From Streptomyces sp. NBC_00286 (lineage in GTDB: Bacteria; Actinomycetota; Actinomycetes; Streptomycetales; Streptomycetaceae), in assembly GCF_036173125.1 (NCBI RefSeq), contig NZ_CP108054.1, forward strand, positions 992,001-1,056,000: a stretch of DNA of 64,000 nucleotides, read 5' to 3'. Below the pieces are notes generated by a model. That model made no database searches. It had not been told where the DNA came from and saw only the letters and a program-made list of their open reading frames with translations. The stretch's first letter is position 1, and each line of letters starts with the position of its first letter. Positions 52,904-60,790 of the stretch are shown here, in pieces. The translations under genes were made by a program, and so were the position numbers.

Positions 52904-54286
52904 TCAGGCCCCCTTGACGGTGAAGCCCTGTTTCTTGGCGTACGACGTGAGCCGGGACTGCCACGTGCCGAGCGCGGCGACGGTGTCGGACTGGTCCGCG
53001 AGGGACTTGCCGACGGTCTCCGTCCAGTCGGTCGCCGCCTGGTCGTAGAACGGCGGCCACTGGAACTCGGGCGAGACCGTGTCGCTGATGTCGGCGAAGA
53101 TCTGGTTGACCTTCTGACCGCCGTAGAACTCGGGCGCGGCTCCGGTGAAACTCGCGTCCGCGAGCACGGCCTTGGTCGCAGGGAAGAAGAACTGCTCGGT
53201 GGCGAACATCTTGGCGCTCGCCGGGTCGCTGTTGAGGAACTGCGCGAACTGCGCCGCCGCGATCTTGTTCTTGGTGGCCGCGGTGACCGCGGTCGTGGAA
53301 CCGCCCCAGTTGCCGGAGACCGGCTTGGCGGCATCCCACTGCGGCAGCGGCGCCGCCCGCCACTTGCCCGAGGTGACCTTGGCCGAGCCGGACAGGAAGG
53401 ACGGGCCCCAGGCCGCGGTGAGCCAGGTGGCGTACTTGCCCTTGTTGAACCCGGCGTACCAGGGGTCGGTGAAGTCCGGGTCGGTGCTGATGACGCCTTC
53501 CTTCGCGAGCCCGCCCCAGTACTCGCCGAGCTTCTTGGAGACCGCGTCGTCGACACTGATGGAGAGATCGCTCTTGCCCGAGGTCGCATACGGCTTGCCG
53601 CCCGCCTGCCACAACAGGCCATGCCAGGCGGCGGGTGCGTTCCTCGCGAGATTGGTCAGGTAGACGTCCGGGTCCGCCTTGTGGAGCTTGCGAGCGGCGG
53701 CCGCGAACTCCTCCCAGGTCTCGGGCACTTGGATGCCGTGCCTGTCGAAGATGTCCTTGCGGTAGAGCATCCCCATGGGTCCGGTGTCCTGGGGCATCGC
53801 CCAGACTTCGCCGCCGGGTCCGCTGACCTGTCCCCAAGTCCAGTCGACGAACTGGTCCTTGAGTGCCGTGGCGCCGTACGGGGCAAGGTTCAGCAGGCTG
53901 TTGGTGATCGTGAAGGTGGGGATCGCCTGGTACTCGATCTGCACCATGTCCGGTGCGCCCTTGCCTGCCTTCAGCGCGGTACGCAGCTTGGTGTAGTGGG
54001 CGACGCCCTGGCCGGCGTTGACGACCTTGACCTTGATCGCGGGGTACTTCTTCTCGAAGAGCGCGATCTCCTGCTGGATTTCCGGGACCCAGGTCCAGAA
54101 CGTCAGCTCGGTCGGCGTCTTCATCGCCTTGTCGATCTCGGCCTGGCTCACCGGCTCGGCGGAGGACGAGCCGGAGTCACTGTCGCCGCTGCACGCGGCG
54201 AGCGCGACACCGAGGGACACCGCGCCGGTCGAGGCGAGGAACCGCCGACGGCTCATGGAGGACGTGGGAACGATGGATCGGGGCAT
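52904..54286 (-). CDS. ABC transporter solute-binding lipoprotein (sugar)
   Basis: About 460 residues from ATG 54286 (GGGAG nine bases upstream). The N-terminus has SRRRFLASTGAVSLGVALAAC: a twin-arginine-like start and a lipobox (LAAC), so it is likely exported through Tat and lipid-anchored. The mature protein shows the family 1 binding fold: LTFWTWVPEIQQEIALFEKKYP, GQGVAHYTKLRTALKAGKGAPDMVQIEYQ, DTGPMGMLYRKDIFDRHGI, YWGGLAKEGVIS. It is the first gene of the galactoside operon. Its upstream region carries tandem 8-bp repeats and possible LacI sites. Confidence 0.94.
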   Translation of the reverse strand: MPRSIVPTSSMSRRRFLASTGAVSLGVALAACSGDSDSGSSSAEPVSQAEIDKAMKTPTELTFWTWVPEIQQEIALFEKKYPAIKVKVVNAGQGVAHYTKLRTALKAGKGAPDMVQIEYQAIPTFTITNSLLNLAPYGATALKDQFVDWTWGQVSGPGGEVWAMPQDTGPMGMLYRKDIFDRHGIQVPETWEEFAAAARKLHKADPDVYLTNLARNAPAAWHGLLWQAGGKPYATSGKSDLSISVDDAVSKKLGEYWGGLAKEGVISTDPDFTDPWYAGFNKGKYATWLTAAWGPSFLSGSAKVTSGKWRAAPLPQWDAAKPVSGNWGGSTTAVTAATKNKIAAAQFAQFLNSDPASAKMFATEQFFFPATKAVLADASFTGAAPEFYGGQKVNQIFADISDTVSPEFQWPPFYDQAATDWTETVGKSLADQSDTVAALGTWQSRLTSYAKKQGFTVKGA

Positions 54287-54681
54287 GGTGAACTCCCGCC
54301 GAAGGGCAGACGAATGGGCAGAGGGCAAGCGAATGGGCAGAGGAACGGAGCGCCTGGCGAGGGCGCTTCGTATGGGGTGAGACGGGGGTGGTGGGGTGTG
54401 CGCGTACGTCGGTACGCCGGTACGTCGTTACGTCGTTACCAGGGCATCGGGGTCGCCATGGTCGGGGCTGCGTCGCGCGGGCTGATGCGGCCGGCGTGCG
54501 CGTTACGTGCCGTACTGCGTCGTGCCGTACTGCGGAAGTCCACTGTTGTGGAGGCTTTTTGAGGGATAGTCAGCGAGGGCGGCTCGCTGTCCGGCGTGGG
54601 CGGGGGTGCCGCCCGGGCCGATGTATGCGGGGTCAGTTGGTGGTGCGCGGGCGTATCAGTTGGTTGGGGAGGGCGGGCGGA
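54287..54681. other. Upstream control region of the sugar operon
   Basis: This 395-bp gap between the binding-protein gene and the LacI gene has no ORF. It holds four tandem copies of an 8-bp unit (54404-54435, GTACGTCG with changes), two direct copies of CGTGCCGTACTGC (54506-54518, 54521-54533), and a short palindrome TCCAC-TGTT-GTGGA (54539-54552) followed by TTTTT. The arrangement suggests operators and the LacI terminator. Confidence 0.5.
54404..54435. repeat. Four tandem 8-bp repeats (GTACGTCG)
   Basis: Units GTACGTCG, GTACGCCG, GTACGTCG and TTACGTCG follow each other without gaps. Regular 8-bp spacing upstream of the sugar-uptake operon makes multiple contacts by a regulator such as the neighbouring LacI protein possible; simple repeat slippage is the alternative. 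Confidence 0.7.
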
Positions 54682-55827
54682 TCAGCTGGTGATGGGCGGT
54701 CCGTCCCCGGTCGCGGGTAACGGTGCCGAGCCGCTCGAGCGGGAGTCCGAAGTCGTACGTCGCCCGCGTGCCGGGGTCTTCCGGGTCGGCGGGCGGGTCG
54801 GCGGGGGTGCGGTCGAGGCGCGGACGACGAGTTCGACCGGCGGATCGTGCGCCGGTGCCGGCTCCGCGTCCGGTTTCTCGATGGCCTGCACCAGGAGCCG
54901 GATCCCGTCCTTCGCCACGGCGTCGAAGGGCTGGCGCATCGTGGTCAGCGGAGGGATGACATAGGCAGCGATGGGGATGTCGTCGAAGCCGACGACGCTC
55001 ACGTCCTCCGGCACCCGCAGGCCGGCTTCCGTCAGCGCGCGGATCAGACCGATGGCCATGTCGTCGTTGGCCGCGAACACCGCGGTGAGGTCACCGGCGG
55101 AGGAGAATTCGCGGCCCGCCGCGTAGCCGGACTCGGCCGACCAGTCGCCCTCGATCACGGACGGTTGTTCCCTGCCGCGTGCGGACAACGCCGCCCGCCA
55201 GCCCTCGAGACGGTCCCGGGCGGCGAACCACCCTTGCGGACCGGCTAGGTGATGAACCGTCACATGACCCAGGTCCAGCAGGTGTTCGGTGGCCGCCCGA
55301 GCCAGCGACTCGGCGCCGACCCCCGCAGCCACCGTGCGTGAACCGCCCAACGCCGCGGGCGCGCCGAGGACGAGGACCGGCACATCGACACTGAGCGAGA
55401 CCAAGCCCTCGTCGATCGGTTCGGATACGACGATGCCGTCCACGCCCTGCTCGAGCAGTGACTCCACGGCCTGGGCGACGCCTCCCGGCTCGCCCTCCAG
55501 CGTGTTGACCACCCGGATCGCATAACCCGCGTCCCGGGCGGCCCGCTCGACGCCGATGAGCAGCGAGGCGGGCCCGAACAGGGCGGTTCCCAGCGTGACC
55601 ACGCCGATGGTGCGGGAGCGCCCCGAGGCCAGTGCCCGGGCCGCGTTGTTCATCCGGTAGCCGAGTTCCTCGGCGGCTTCGAGCACGCGCCGGCGTACCT
55701 CGTCGGACACATACCGCTCACCGTTGAAGACCCGCGACACCGTCTTCTGCGAGACGCCCGCTCTCCGGGCCACGTCCACGCTGCGCGGCGCGGCGGGGCT
55801 TCCGCCCCGTCCTCCCACTCGCGTCAT
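54682..55827 (-). CDS. LacI-family transcriptional regulator of the sugar operon
   Basis: The 381-residue protein starts at ATG 55827 with GGGAG eight to twelve bases upstream; a longer start at 55854 is weaker. It has the LacI helix-turn-helix (RSVDVARRAGVSQKTVSRVFNGERYVSDEVRRRVLEAAEELGYRMNNAARALASG), then a periplasmic-binding-like sugar domain (TIGVVTLGTALFGPASLLIGVERAARDAGY, LTAVFAANDDMAIGLIRAL, VPEDVSVVGFDDIPIAAYVIPPLTTMRQP). It lies in the same orientation upstream of the ABC/GH42 cluster and is the likely repressor, released by galactose- or arabinose-type oligosaccharides. Its own promoter is at 55937-55965. Confidence 0.93.
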   Translation of the reverse strand: MTRVGGRGGSPAAPRSVDVARRAGVSQKTVSRVFNGERYVSDEVRRRVLEAAEELGYRMNNAARALASGRSRTIGVVTLGTALFGPASLLIGVERAARDAGYAIRVVNTLEGEPGGVAQAVESLLEQGVDGIVVSEPIDEGLVSLSVDVPVLVLGAPAALGGSRTVAAGVGAESLARAATEHLLDLGHVTVHHLAGPQGWFAARDRLEGWRAALSARGREQPSVIEGDWSAESGYAAGREFSSAGDLTAVFAANDDMAIGLIRALTEAGLRVPEDVSVVGFDDIPIAAYVIPPLTTMRQPFDAVAKDGIRLLVQAIEKPDAEPAPAHDPPVELVVRASTAPPPTRPPTRKTPARGRRTTSDSRSSGSAPLPATGDGPPITS

Positions 55828-55936
55828 TGCGTCTCCCGTTGCTCGGCGGCTCAAATCCTAGCCAGTCATGGCCGGTTGTCTTGCGGCCGGTCCGGCTGAC
55901 CGGCCGTATGACCGCGGTGTCATGACTGCGGTGTCA

Positions 55937-55965
55937 TATCTACGCAGTCGAACAGAACGTGTCAA
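55937..55965 (-). promoter_or_regulatory. Consensus promoter of the LacI gene
   Basis: On the minus strand TTGACA (rc of 55960-55965) is followed after exactly 17 bp by TAGATA (rc of 55937-55942), the SigA-type consensus. Transcription would start near 55930. A direct repeat GCGGTGTCAT (55914-55923 and 55928-55937) overlaps the -10 and the start region and could be an operator. Confidence 0.75.
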
Positions 55966-55969
55966 TACT

Positions 55970-56033
55970 TCGCGCAACATCGCGGCAACCGCGGGTGCGG
56001 TCGAGTGCGGGCTGCCGGCGCGATGTTGCGCGA
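55970..56033. repeat. 15-bp perfect inverted repeat
   Basis: TCGCGCAACATCGCG at 55970-55984 is the exact reverse complement of the sequence at 56019-56033, with 34 bp between. It sits just after the stop of the VanJ-like gene and just upstream of the LacI promoter. It may be a terminator stem for the former or two operator sites for the latter. Confidence 0.75.
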
Positions 56034-56036
56034 GGT

Positions 56037-57182
56037 TCACCAGCTGATTCCGGCCGCCACCGGCCGGTGGTCGCTGCCGGTGGCCGCCAGCACCCATGAG
56101 CTCGTGGGTTCCACGCCGCGGACCAGGATCTGGTCGATCCGCGCCACCGGGAAGGACGCCGGCCAGCTGAAGCCGAAGCCGTCCCCGGACGCGTCCTGGA
56201 CCGAGTGCAACTGCGAGGTGATGCCGTCGAGCGCGCGGTCGTCGATGGTGCCGTTCAGGTCGCCGAGCAGCACCACGCGTTCGTTCCGCTCGGCGGCGAC
56301 GGCCTGGCCGAGCGCCTGCGCGTTTCGGTCCCGCGAGTCCGTCCAGAAGCCCGTCCTGGGAGTCACGCGTACGGAACCCAGATGGGCCACATACACCGCC
56401 AGAGGCCCGTGGTCGGTGGTCACCGTGGTGCGCAGCGCCCGGTTGTACGCCAGCTTGACCTCGGCCGGCTTGGTGTCCCCCAGCGGCCCGGCGTCCTGCT
56501 CGATGTCGACCGGCCGGGTGTCCGACAGCGGCAACTTGCTCCACAGTCCGACCGTGCCCAGCACCGAGTGGTACGGGTACGCCTTCGCCAGCTCCTTCTC
56601 GTACGTCCCCCGGGCCTGCTCGGTGATCTCCTCCAGGGCCAGCACGTCCGCGCCGGAGGCCGCCAACTTGCGGGCGGTACTGGCGGGTTGGGGATTGTCG
56701 GCGCCGACGTTGTGGCTGACCAGCGTGAGGTCGCTGCCCGGCTGGGACTTGTCGCCGAGGAGTCCGCCGAAGAGGTTCAGCCACACCGTGACCGGCAGCA
56801 GCAGTGCGATCACCGCGGAGGCGGAGCGGCGCCACAGTGCCCCGGCCAGCAGCACCGGGATGCACAGGCCGAACCATGGCAGGAAGGTCTCCACCAGGCT
56901 GCCGAGGCCTCCGATCCCGTTCGGGATCTTCGGGTACAGCAGCATGAGCAGGCCCAGCAGCAGCGCCAGTGCGGCGAGTACCGGGCCGCGCTTCCAAGGG
57001 CCTGGCCGAGAGCACATGCGGATCATCCGGCGGATGCTCGCGCGCCAGCTCGCGGCACCTGCTTCCCAACGGACGCCCATACGCCGCGTACCGGAGCCGA
57101 TGTCAGGACGGCGGGCGGCGGCTTGTCCGGTCTCCGCCGTGTCCACCTGCCCGATGGCCTGTCCTCGCTCACTGCCGGTCAC
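56037..57182 (-). CDS. VanJ-like membrane endonuclease/exonuclease/phosphatase-family protein
   Basis: About 381 residues from GTG 57182, overlapping the carboxypeptidase stop by 4 bp. Two or three membrane segments (VLAALALLLGLLMLLYP, FGLCIPVLLAGALW, SAVIALLLPVTVWLNLFGGLLG, about 65-140) precede an extracellular EEP catalytic domain: VSHNVGADNP near 158, VLALEEITE near 181, VVLLGDLNGTIDD near 315 and TGSDHRPVAAGI at the end. These are the metal and catalytic His/Asp/Glu motifs. VanJ of S. coelicolor has this plan and gives teicoplanin resistance, probably by acting on undecaprenyl phosphates. Its operon with a VanY-like enzyme supports a cell-wall role. Confidence 0.85.
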   Translation of the reverse strand: MTGSERGQAIGQVDTAETGQAAARRPDIGSGTRRMGVRWEAGAASWRASIRRMIRMCSRPGPWKRGPVLAALALLLGLLMLLYPKIPNGIGGLGSLVETFLPWFGLCIPVLLAGALWRRSASAVIALLLPVTVWLNLFGGLLGDKSQPGSDLTLVSHNVGADNPQPASTARKLAASGADVLALEEITEQARGTYEKELAKAYPYHSVLGTVGLWSKLPLSDTRPVDIEQDAGPLGDTKPAEVKLAYNRALRTTVTTDHGPLAVYVAHLGSVRVTPRTGFWTDSRDRNAQALGQAVAAERNERVVLLGDLNGTIDDRALDGITSQLHSVQDASGDGFGFSWPASFPVARIDQILVRGVEPTSSWVLAATGSDHRPVAAGISW

Positions 57183-57835
57183 TGCTGCATCCTCGGGTCC
57201 TCGGTGGGGTCGGCGTACATGCGCGGGCAGCCACGGTCGTCGATCGCCTGGGTGCGCACTTCGTAGTGCCAGGGTTCGTTCCGGTAGATCTGGCACAGGC
57301 CGTACTCGGCGCCGTGCTCGGACAGCCACGCCGTCGAATCGGAACGCCCGATGTCGACGGCGTCGCCGGACACGTGAGGAGACGTCTCCGGGGTGGCCAC
57401 CCATCGGGCGGCCTCGTCCTCGGACCCGTACTTGGAGATCGCCTCGCGAAGAAGTTGATTCTGGTATTCCGTTGAACGCCAGCCGCTATTGACGTAGAAC
57501 TCGACTCCGTCGTCAGCGGCATCCTTCGCGGCCTCACGGAGGGCCGTACGTAAATCGGGATCGAGTTTGGCCACGGCCGGAATCGCGTCATCGAAGACCG
57601 TCACGTCGTCGAGGACGACACCGTCAGCCTCGCCGAGCGCACCACCGTGCTCACCGTGACGCGGATTCGGTGGTGATACCGCCGGGAGTGACGAGGAAGG
57701 CGAGGTGGATGCGAGCTTCTGGCCCTGGCAGCCGAGGACTGCGGTGATCACGGCTATGAGCGCGATCAGGTCGACGACAAGGAATCGGCGAATTCGGCGA
57801 GTTGTGGTTCGGGCTGATGTTGGGGGTCGATTCAT
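57179..57835 (-). CDS. VanY-like D-alanyl-D-alanine carboxypeptidase (M15)
   Basis: The 218-residue protein has an N-terminal membrane anchor (RRFLVVDLIALIAVITAVLGC, residues 16-36) with a Cys that could be a lipobox site. The catalytic domain holds the M15 zinc motifs: SPHVSGDAVDIG (SxHxxGxAxD, near 151) and NEPWHYEV (ExxWH, near 186), plus FYVNSGWRSTEYQNQLL. Enzymes of this family trim D-Ala-D-Ala from pentapeptide precursors. The gene overlaps a VanJ-like gene and is divergent from a two-component pair. It resembles accessory glycopeptide-resistance genes or housekeeping wall maintenance. Confidence 0.9.
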   Translation of the reverse strand: MNRPPTSARTTTRRIRRFLVVDLIALIAVITAVLGCQGQKLASTSPSSSLPAVSPPNPRHGEHGGALGEADGVVLDDVTVFDDAIPAVAKLDPDLRTALREAAKDAADDGVEFYVNSGWRSTEYQNQLLREAISKYGSEDEAARWVATPETSPHVSGDAVDIGRSDSTAWLSEHGAEYGLCQIYRNEPWHYEVRTQAIDDRGCPRMYADPTEDPRMQQ

Positions 57836-57922
57836 GCCGCCAGTGAAGGCAGCGCGGCGTTGCGGGCACGTATGCGATTTTCGATACGCGGACGATATGT
57901 GGCGGCTCGTAGCATCGAGTGC

Positions 57923-58606
57923 ATGCGTGTGTTAATCGTCGAGGACGAACCCTATTTGGCAGAAGCCGTCCGCGATGGCCTGCGCCTGGAGGCGATCGCC
58001 GCCGACATCGCCGGTGACGGCGACACCGCTCTGGAACTCCTGAGCATCAACGCGTACGACATCGCCGTACTCGATCGCGATATCCCAGGCCCTTCGGGCG
58101 ACGAGATCGCCAAACGCATCGTCGCCTCCGGCAGCGGCATGCCGATCCTCATGCTCACCGCGGCCGACCGTCTCGACGACAAGGCCTCCGGGTTCGGACT
58201 CGGCGCCGACGACTACCTCACGAAGCCGTTCGAACTGCAGGAACTCGCGCTCAGGCTCAGGGCACTCGACCGCAGGCGTGGGCATACCAGGCCTCCCGTA
58301 CGGGAGATCGCGGGCGTGCGGCTGGATCCGTTCCGCAGAGAGGTGTATCGGGACGGCCGCTATGTCGCGCTGACCAGAAAGCAGTTCGCCGTACTCGAAG
58401 TCCTTGTGGCTGCAGAAGGCGGTGTCGTCAGCGCCGAGGAACTCCTGGAACGCGCGTGGGACGAGAACGCCGATCCGTTCACCAACGCCGTACGCATCAC
58501 CGTCTCGGCCTTGCGTAAGCGGCTCGGCGAACCCTGGATCATCACCACGGTGCCGGGGGTCGGCTACCGCATCGACACCGCACCTCCGGGAGGGGACCGT
58601 GGATAG
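57923..58606 (+). CDS. VanR/OmpR-family response regulator
   Basis: The 227-residue protein starts at ATG 57923. Receiver domain: RVLIVEDEPYLAEAVRDGLRLEAI (acidic pocket ED 8-9), phosphorylated Asp in YDIAVLDRDIPGPSG (near 51), MLTAADRLDDKASGFGLGADDYLTKPF with the conserved Lys near 101. The C-terminal OmpR winged helix is LDPFRREVYRDGRYVALTRKQFAVLEVLV, then ITVSALRKRLGEPWIITTVPGVGYRID. The gene is divergent from the VanY/VanJ-like operon across 87 bp and overlaps the kinase gene, so it probably controls both. Confidence 0.95.
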   Translation: MRVLIVEDEPYLAEAVRDGLRLEAIAADIAGDGDTALELLSINAYDIAVLDRDIPGPSGDEIAKRIVASGSGMPILMLTAADRLDDKASGFGLGADDYLTKPFELQELALRLRALDRRRGHTRPPVREIAGVRLDPFRREVYRDGRYVALTRKQFAVLEVLVAAEGGVVSAEELLERAWDENADPFTNAVRITVSALRKRLGEPWIITTVPGVGYRIDTAPPGGDRG

Positions 58607-59708
58607 GCAGCCCGGGCTGAGCGTCCGCCTCAAGCTCACCCTCAGCTACGCCGGATTCCTCATGGTCGCCGGCTTCCTGCTGATCGCTGCCATTGGAGTG
58701 TTTCTCCTGCGAAAGGGGTGGTTGCGAACCAACCCAGAGGGGTCATGGAGAGCAACTCCGGGCACCGAATTCGTGCGCGGTTTCGCCCCCATGGCAGTCG
58801 CAGTAATGGCGTTCCTCCTGGTATTCGGCCTTCTGGGGGGATGGATCCTCGCCGGCCGCATGCTCGCACCCCTGACCCGCATCACGGACGCCACCCGCCG
58901 GGCCACGGACGGATCGCTCTCCCACCGGATCCGGCTGCCGGGCCACCAGGACGAGTTCCGCGAACTCGCCGACGCCTTCGACATGATGCTCGCGCGGCTC
59001 GAAGCACACGTCGCCGAACAGCGGAGATTCGCGGCCAACGCCTCTCACGAGCTGCGCACCCCGCTGACGGTCTCGAAGACCCTCCTCGAGGTGGCCCGCA
59101 CCGATCCGGACCACGACACCGGCGAAATCATCGACCGCCTCCACGCCGTCAACACCCGAGCGATCGACCTCACCGAGGCACTGCTCCTGCTCAGCCGCGC
59201 CAACCAGCGGTCGTTCACCCGAGAACAGGTCGACCTGTCCCTCGTAGCGGAGGAAGCCACCGAAACGCTCCTCCCTCTGGCGGAAAAGCACGGCGTCACC
59301 ATCGAGACCTGCGGCGACATCACCCCCACCATCGGATCGCAGGCGCTCCTGCTGCAGCTGACCACGAACCTCGTACACAACGCGATCGTCCACAACCTGC
59401 CCGAACAGGGCACCGTGTGGGTGAAGACCAGCGTCCGCCCCAACACTGTGGTGCTCACCGTCGAGAACACCGGCGAGAAGCTCACCCCAGAGCGGGTCTC
59501 GACACTCACCGAACCATTCCAGCGCGGCACCGAACGCATACACACCGACCACGCAGGCGTCGGCCTCGGCCTGGCCATCGTCAAAACCATCACCCAGGCC
59601 CACGACGGAACACTCACCCTCACCCCGCGCCCTGCCGGCGGGATCCGCGTCACCGTGGAACTGCCCGCGTGGGGCATGAGGAAGAACCCGGCAACATCCG
59701 GTACTTGA
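58599..59708 (+). CDS. VanS-like sensor histidine kinase
   Basis: The 369-residue kinase begins at GTG 58599, overlapping the regulator stop by 8 bp. It has two membrane helices (LSYAGFLMVAGFLLIAAIGVFLL about 14-36 and FAPMAVAVMAFLLVFGLLGGWILAG about 63-87) separated by a very short extracytoplasmic loop of about 26 residues, a HAMP domain (RMLAPLTRITDATRRATDGSL), the HisKA box with phospho-His (FAANASHELRTPLTVSKTLLE near 151) and HATPase motifs (LTTNLVHNAIVHN, VENTGEKL, HAGVGLGLAIVKTI). The short loop suggests sensing through the membrane or by direct ligand contact, as for wall-antibiotic sensors. Confidence 0.95.
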   Translation: MDRQPGLSVRLKLTLSYAGFLMVAGFLLIAAIGVFLLRKGWLRTNPEGSWRATPGTEFVRGFAPMAVAVMAFLLVFGLLGGWILAGRMLAPLTRITDATRRATDGSLSHRIRLPGHQDEFRELADAFDMMLARLEAHVAEQRRFAANASHELRTPLTVSKTLLEVARTDPDHDTGEIIDRLHAVNTRAIDLTEALLLLSRANQRSFTREQVDLSLVAEEATETLLPLAEKHGVTIETCGDITPTIGSQALLLQLTTNLVHNAIVHNLPEQGTVWVKTSVRPNTVVLTVENTGEKLTPERVSTLTEPFQRGTERIHTDHAGVGLGLAIVKTITQAHDGTLTLTPRPAGGIRVTVELPAWGMRKNPATSGT

Positions 59709-59982
59709 GGTGGGGTGGCACCGGAGGCCTCGACGGCCCGTACCTGTTCGAGTCGCACATCCGCGCCCCCGAGGTCGTCGAGGAGGCGAGAACCGCCGTC
59801 GAGCAGTACCGGAACGATGTGCAGCAAGCCCGTGAAATGTGGCTCGGTCCGTTTCTCGACCGGATCGACGACCGCTCCGACCGAACTGCAGCCACCGTCG
59901 GGCCAGTTGAGGTTCAGCGAGAGTGGGGAACTTGCCCCACGGGATGGGGGCCATGACAGCAGGCCAGTAGTTGCGATCGTGC
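59709..59982. other. Intergenic region with possible coding remnant
   Basis: The plus frame after the kinase stop reads GGLDGPYLFESHIRAPEVVE then EARTAVEQYRNDVQQAREMW up to 59956, a balanced composition with no start codon or family match. It looks like the tail of a lost gene. No terminator was identified. Confidence 0.35.
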
Positions 59983-60519
59983 CTACTTGCGCACGTGGAA
60001 GCGCAGCATGGTGACCCCGCCCGACTGGACGTTGCTGAACGGTTCCAGGTCGATCCGGTCGAGGCCCGGCGGCGCGAAGCGGACGCCGTCGCCGAGCAGC
60101 ACCGGCAGCACGTACACCAGGATCTCGTCGACGAGGCCGCGCCGCAGGCACTGGGCGGCCACGTCGGCGCCGAGGATCTCCAGGTTCTTGTCACCGGCGG
60201 CGTGGCGTGCCGTGGCCACGGCTTCCTCGATGTCGCAGGTGAGGAAGGTGACGTTGGGGTCCGGCTCGTCGGGCGGGCGGTGGGTGAGGACGAACTGCGC
60301 CCCGCCCTCGTAGTCGGGGTTCTCGTCGGACATGCGCTTGCCGACCTCGTACGTGCCCCGGCCGATGAGCATGGCGCCCGTGGCCGCCATGACCTCCGGG
60401 AACGTCGCCGACGTCATGTGCTCGAAGATCCAGTCCATCGTGTGGCCGGGACCGGCGATGAACCCATCGAGGGACATCACCCTGTTCACGACCACTTTGC
60501 CGGTGCTCGCCTCCGTCAT
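59983..60519 (-). CDS. Dihydrofolate reductase/RibD-like reductase
   Basis: The 178-residue protein shows the RibD C-terminal/DHFR-like fold: VVNRVMSLDGFIAGPGHTMDWIFEHM at the start, MLIGRGTYEVGKRM near 50, FVLTHRPPDEPDPNVTFL near 75, and GADVAAQCLRRGLVDEILVYVLPVLLGDGVRFA near 118-150. Proteins of this stand-alone family are NADPH-dependent reductases of mostly unknown substrate in actinobacteria. A start at ATG 60519 is supported by the GAGAAGAC segment ten bases upstream. It is a single-gene unit. Confidence 0.9.
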   Translation of the reverse strand: MTEASTGKVVVNRVMSLDGFIAGPGHTMDWIFEHMTSATFPEVMAATGAMLIGRGTYEVGKRMSDENPDYEGGAQFVLTHRPPDEPDPNVTFLTCDIEEAVATARHAAGDKNLEILGADVAAQCLRRGLVDEILVYVLPVLLGDGVRFAPPGLDRIDLEPFSNVQSGGVTMLRFHVRK

Positions 60520-60790
60520 GCGTCTTCTCCAAGCAGGTGGAGGGCCGGGATCGCATCATAGGTCGGTGAGCAACATCTTCTCCGGCGGTAGCCACGACCT
60601 GGACCTGTCCAATGGCGCCACCGCGGTGTTCATCGACGTGCTGATGCCGGCCGTGTCCGATCTCGCCTCCGAGGACTGGGACTTCCGCTTCGCGGCAATC
60701 CGACGCACCAGCGGAGTTCAGCCAAGCCATCGAGACGTGGTGGGTAGAACTGGCCGTTGATGGCGGCACGGCCTCATAGTGGCCGGCCTG
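60520..60790 (+). pseudogene. Fragment of a conserved Streptomyces protein
   Basis: The plus frame around 60566-60690 reads HDLDLSNGATAVFIDVLMPAVS, then DLASEDWDFRFAAIRRTSG before diverging. The WDFRFAA segment is one that I associate with a small Streptomyces protein family of unknown function, in which the chain continues; here it does not. No other gene is seen in this gap. Confidence 0.35.

Noticed and set aside
51976..53622. 548-residue permease on the minus strand
   Set aside because: The first 240 codons overlap the binding-protein gene in another frame; GTG 52902 with TGAGGTG coupling is the real start.
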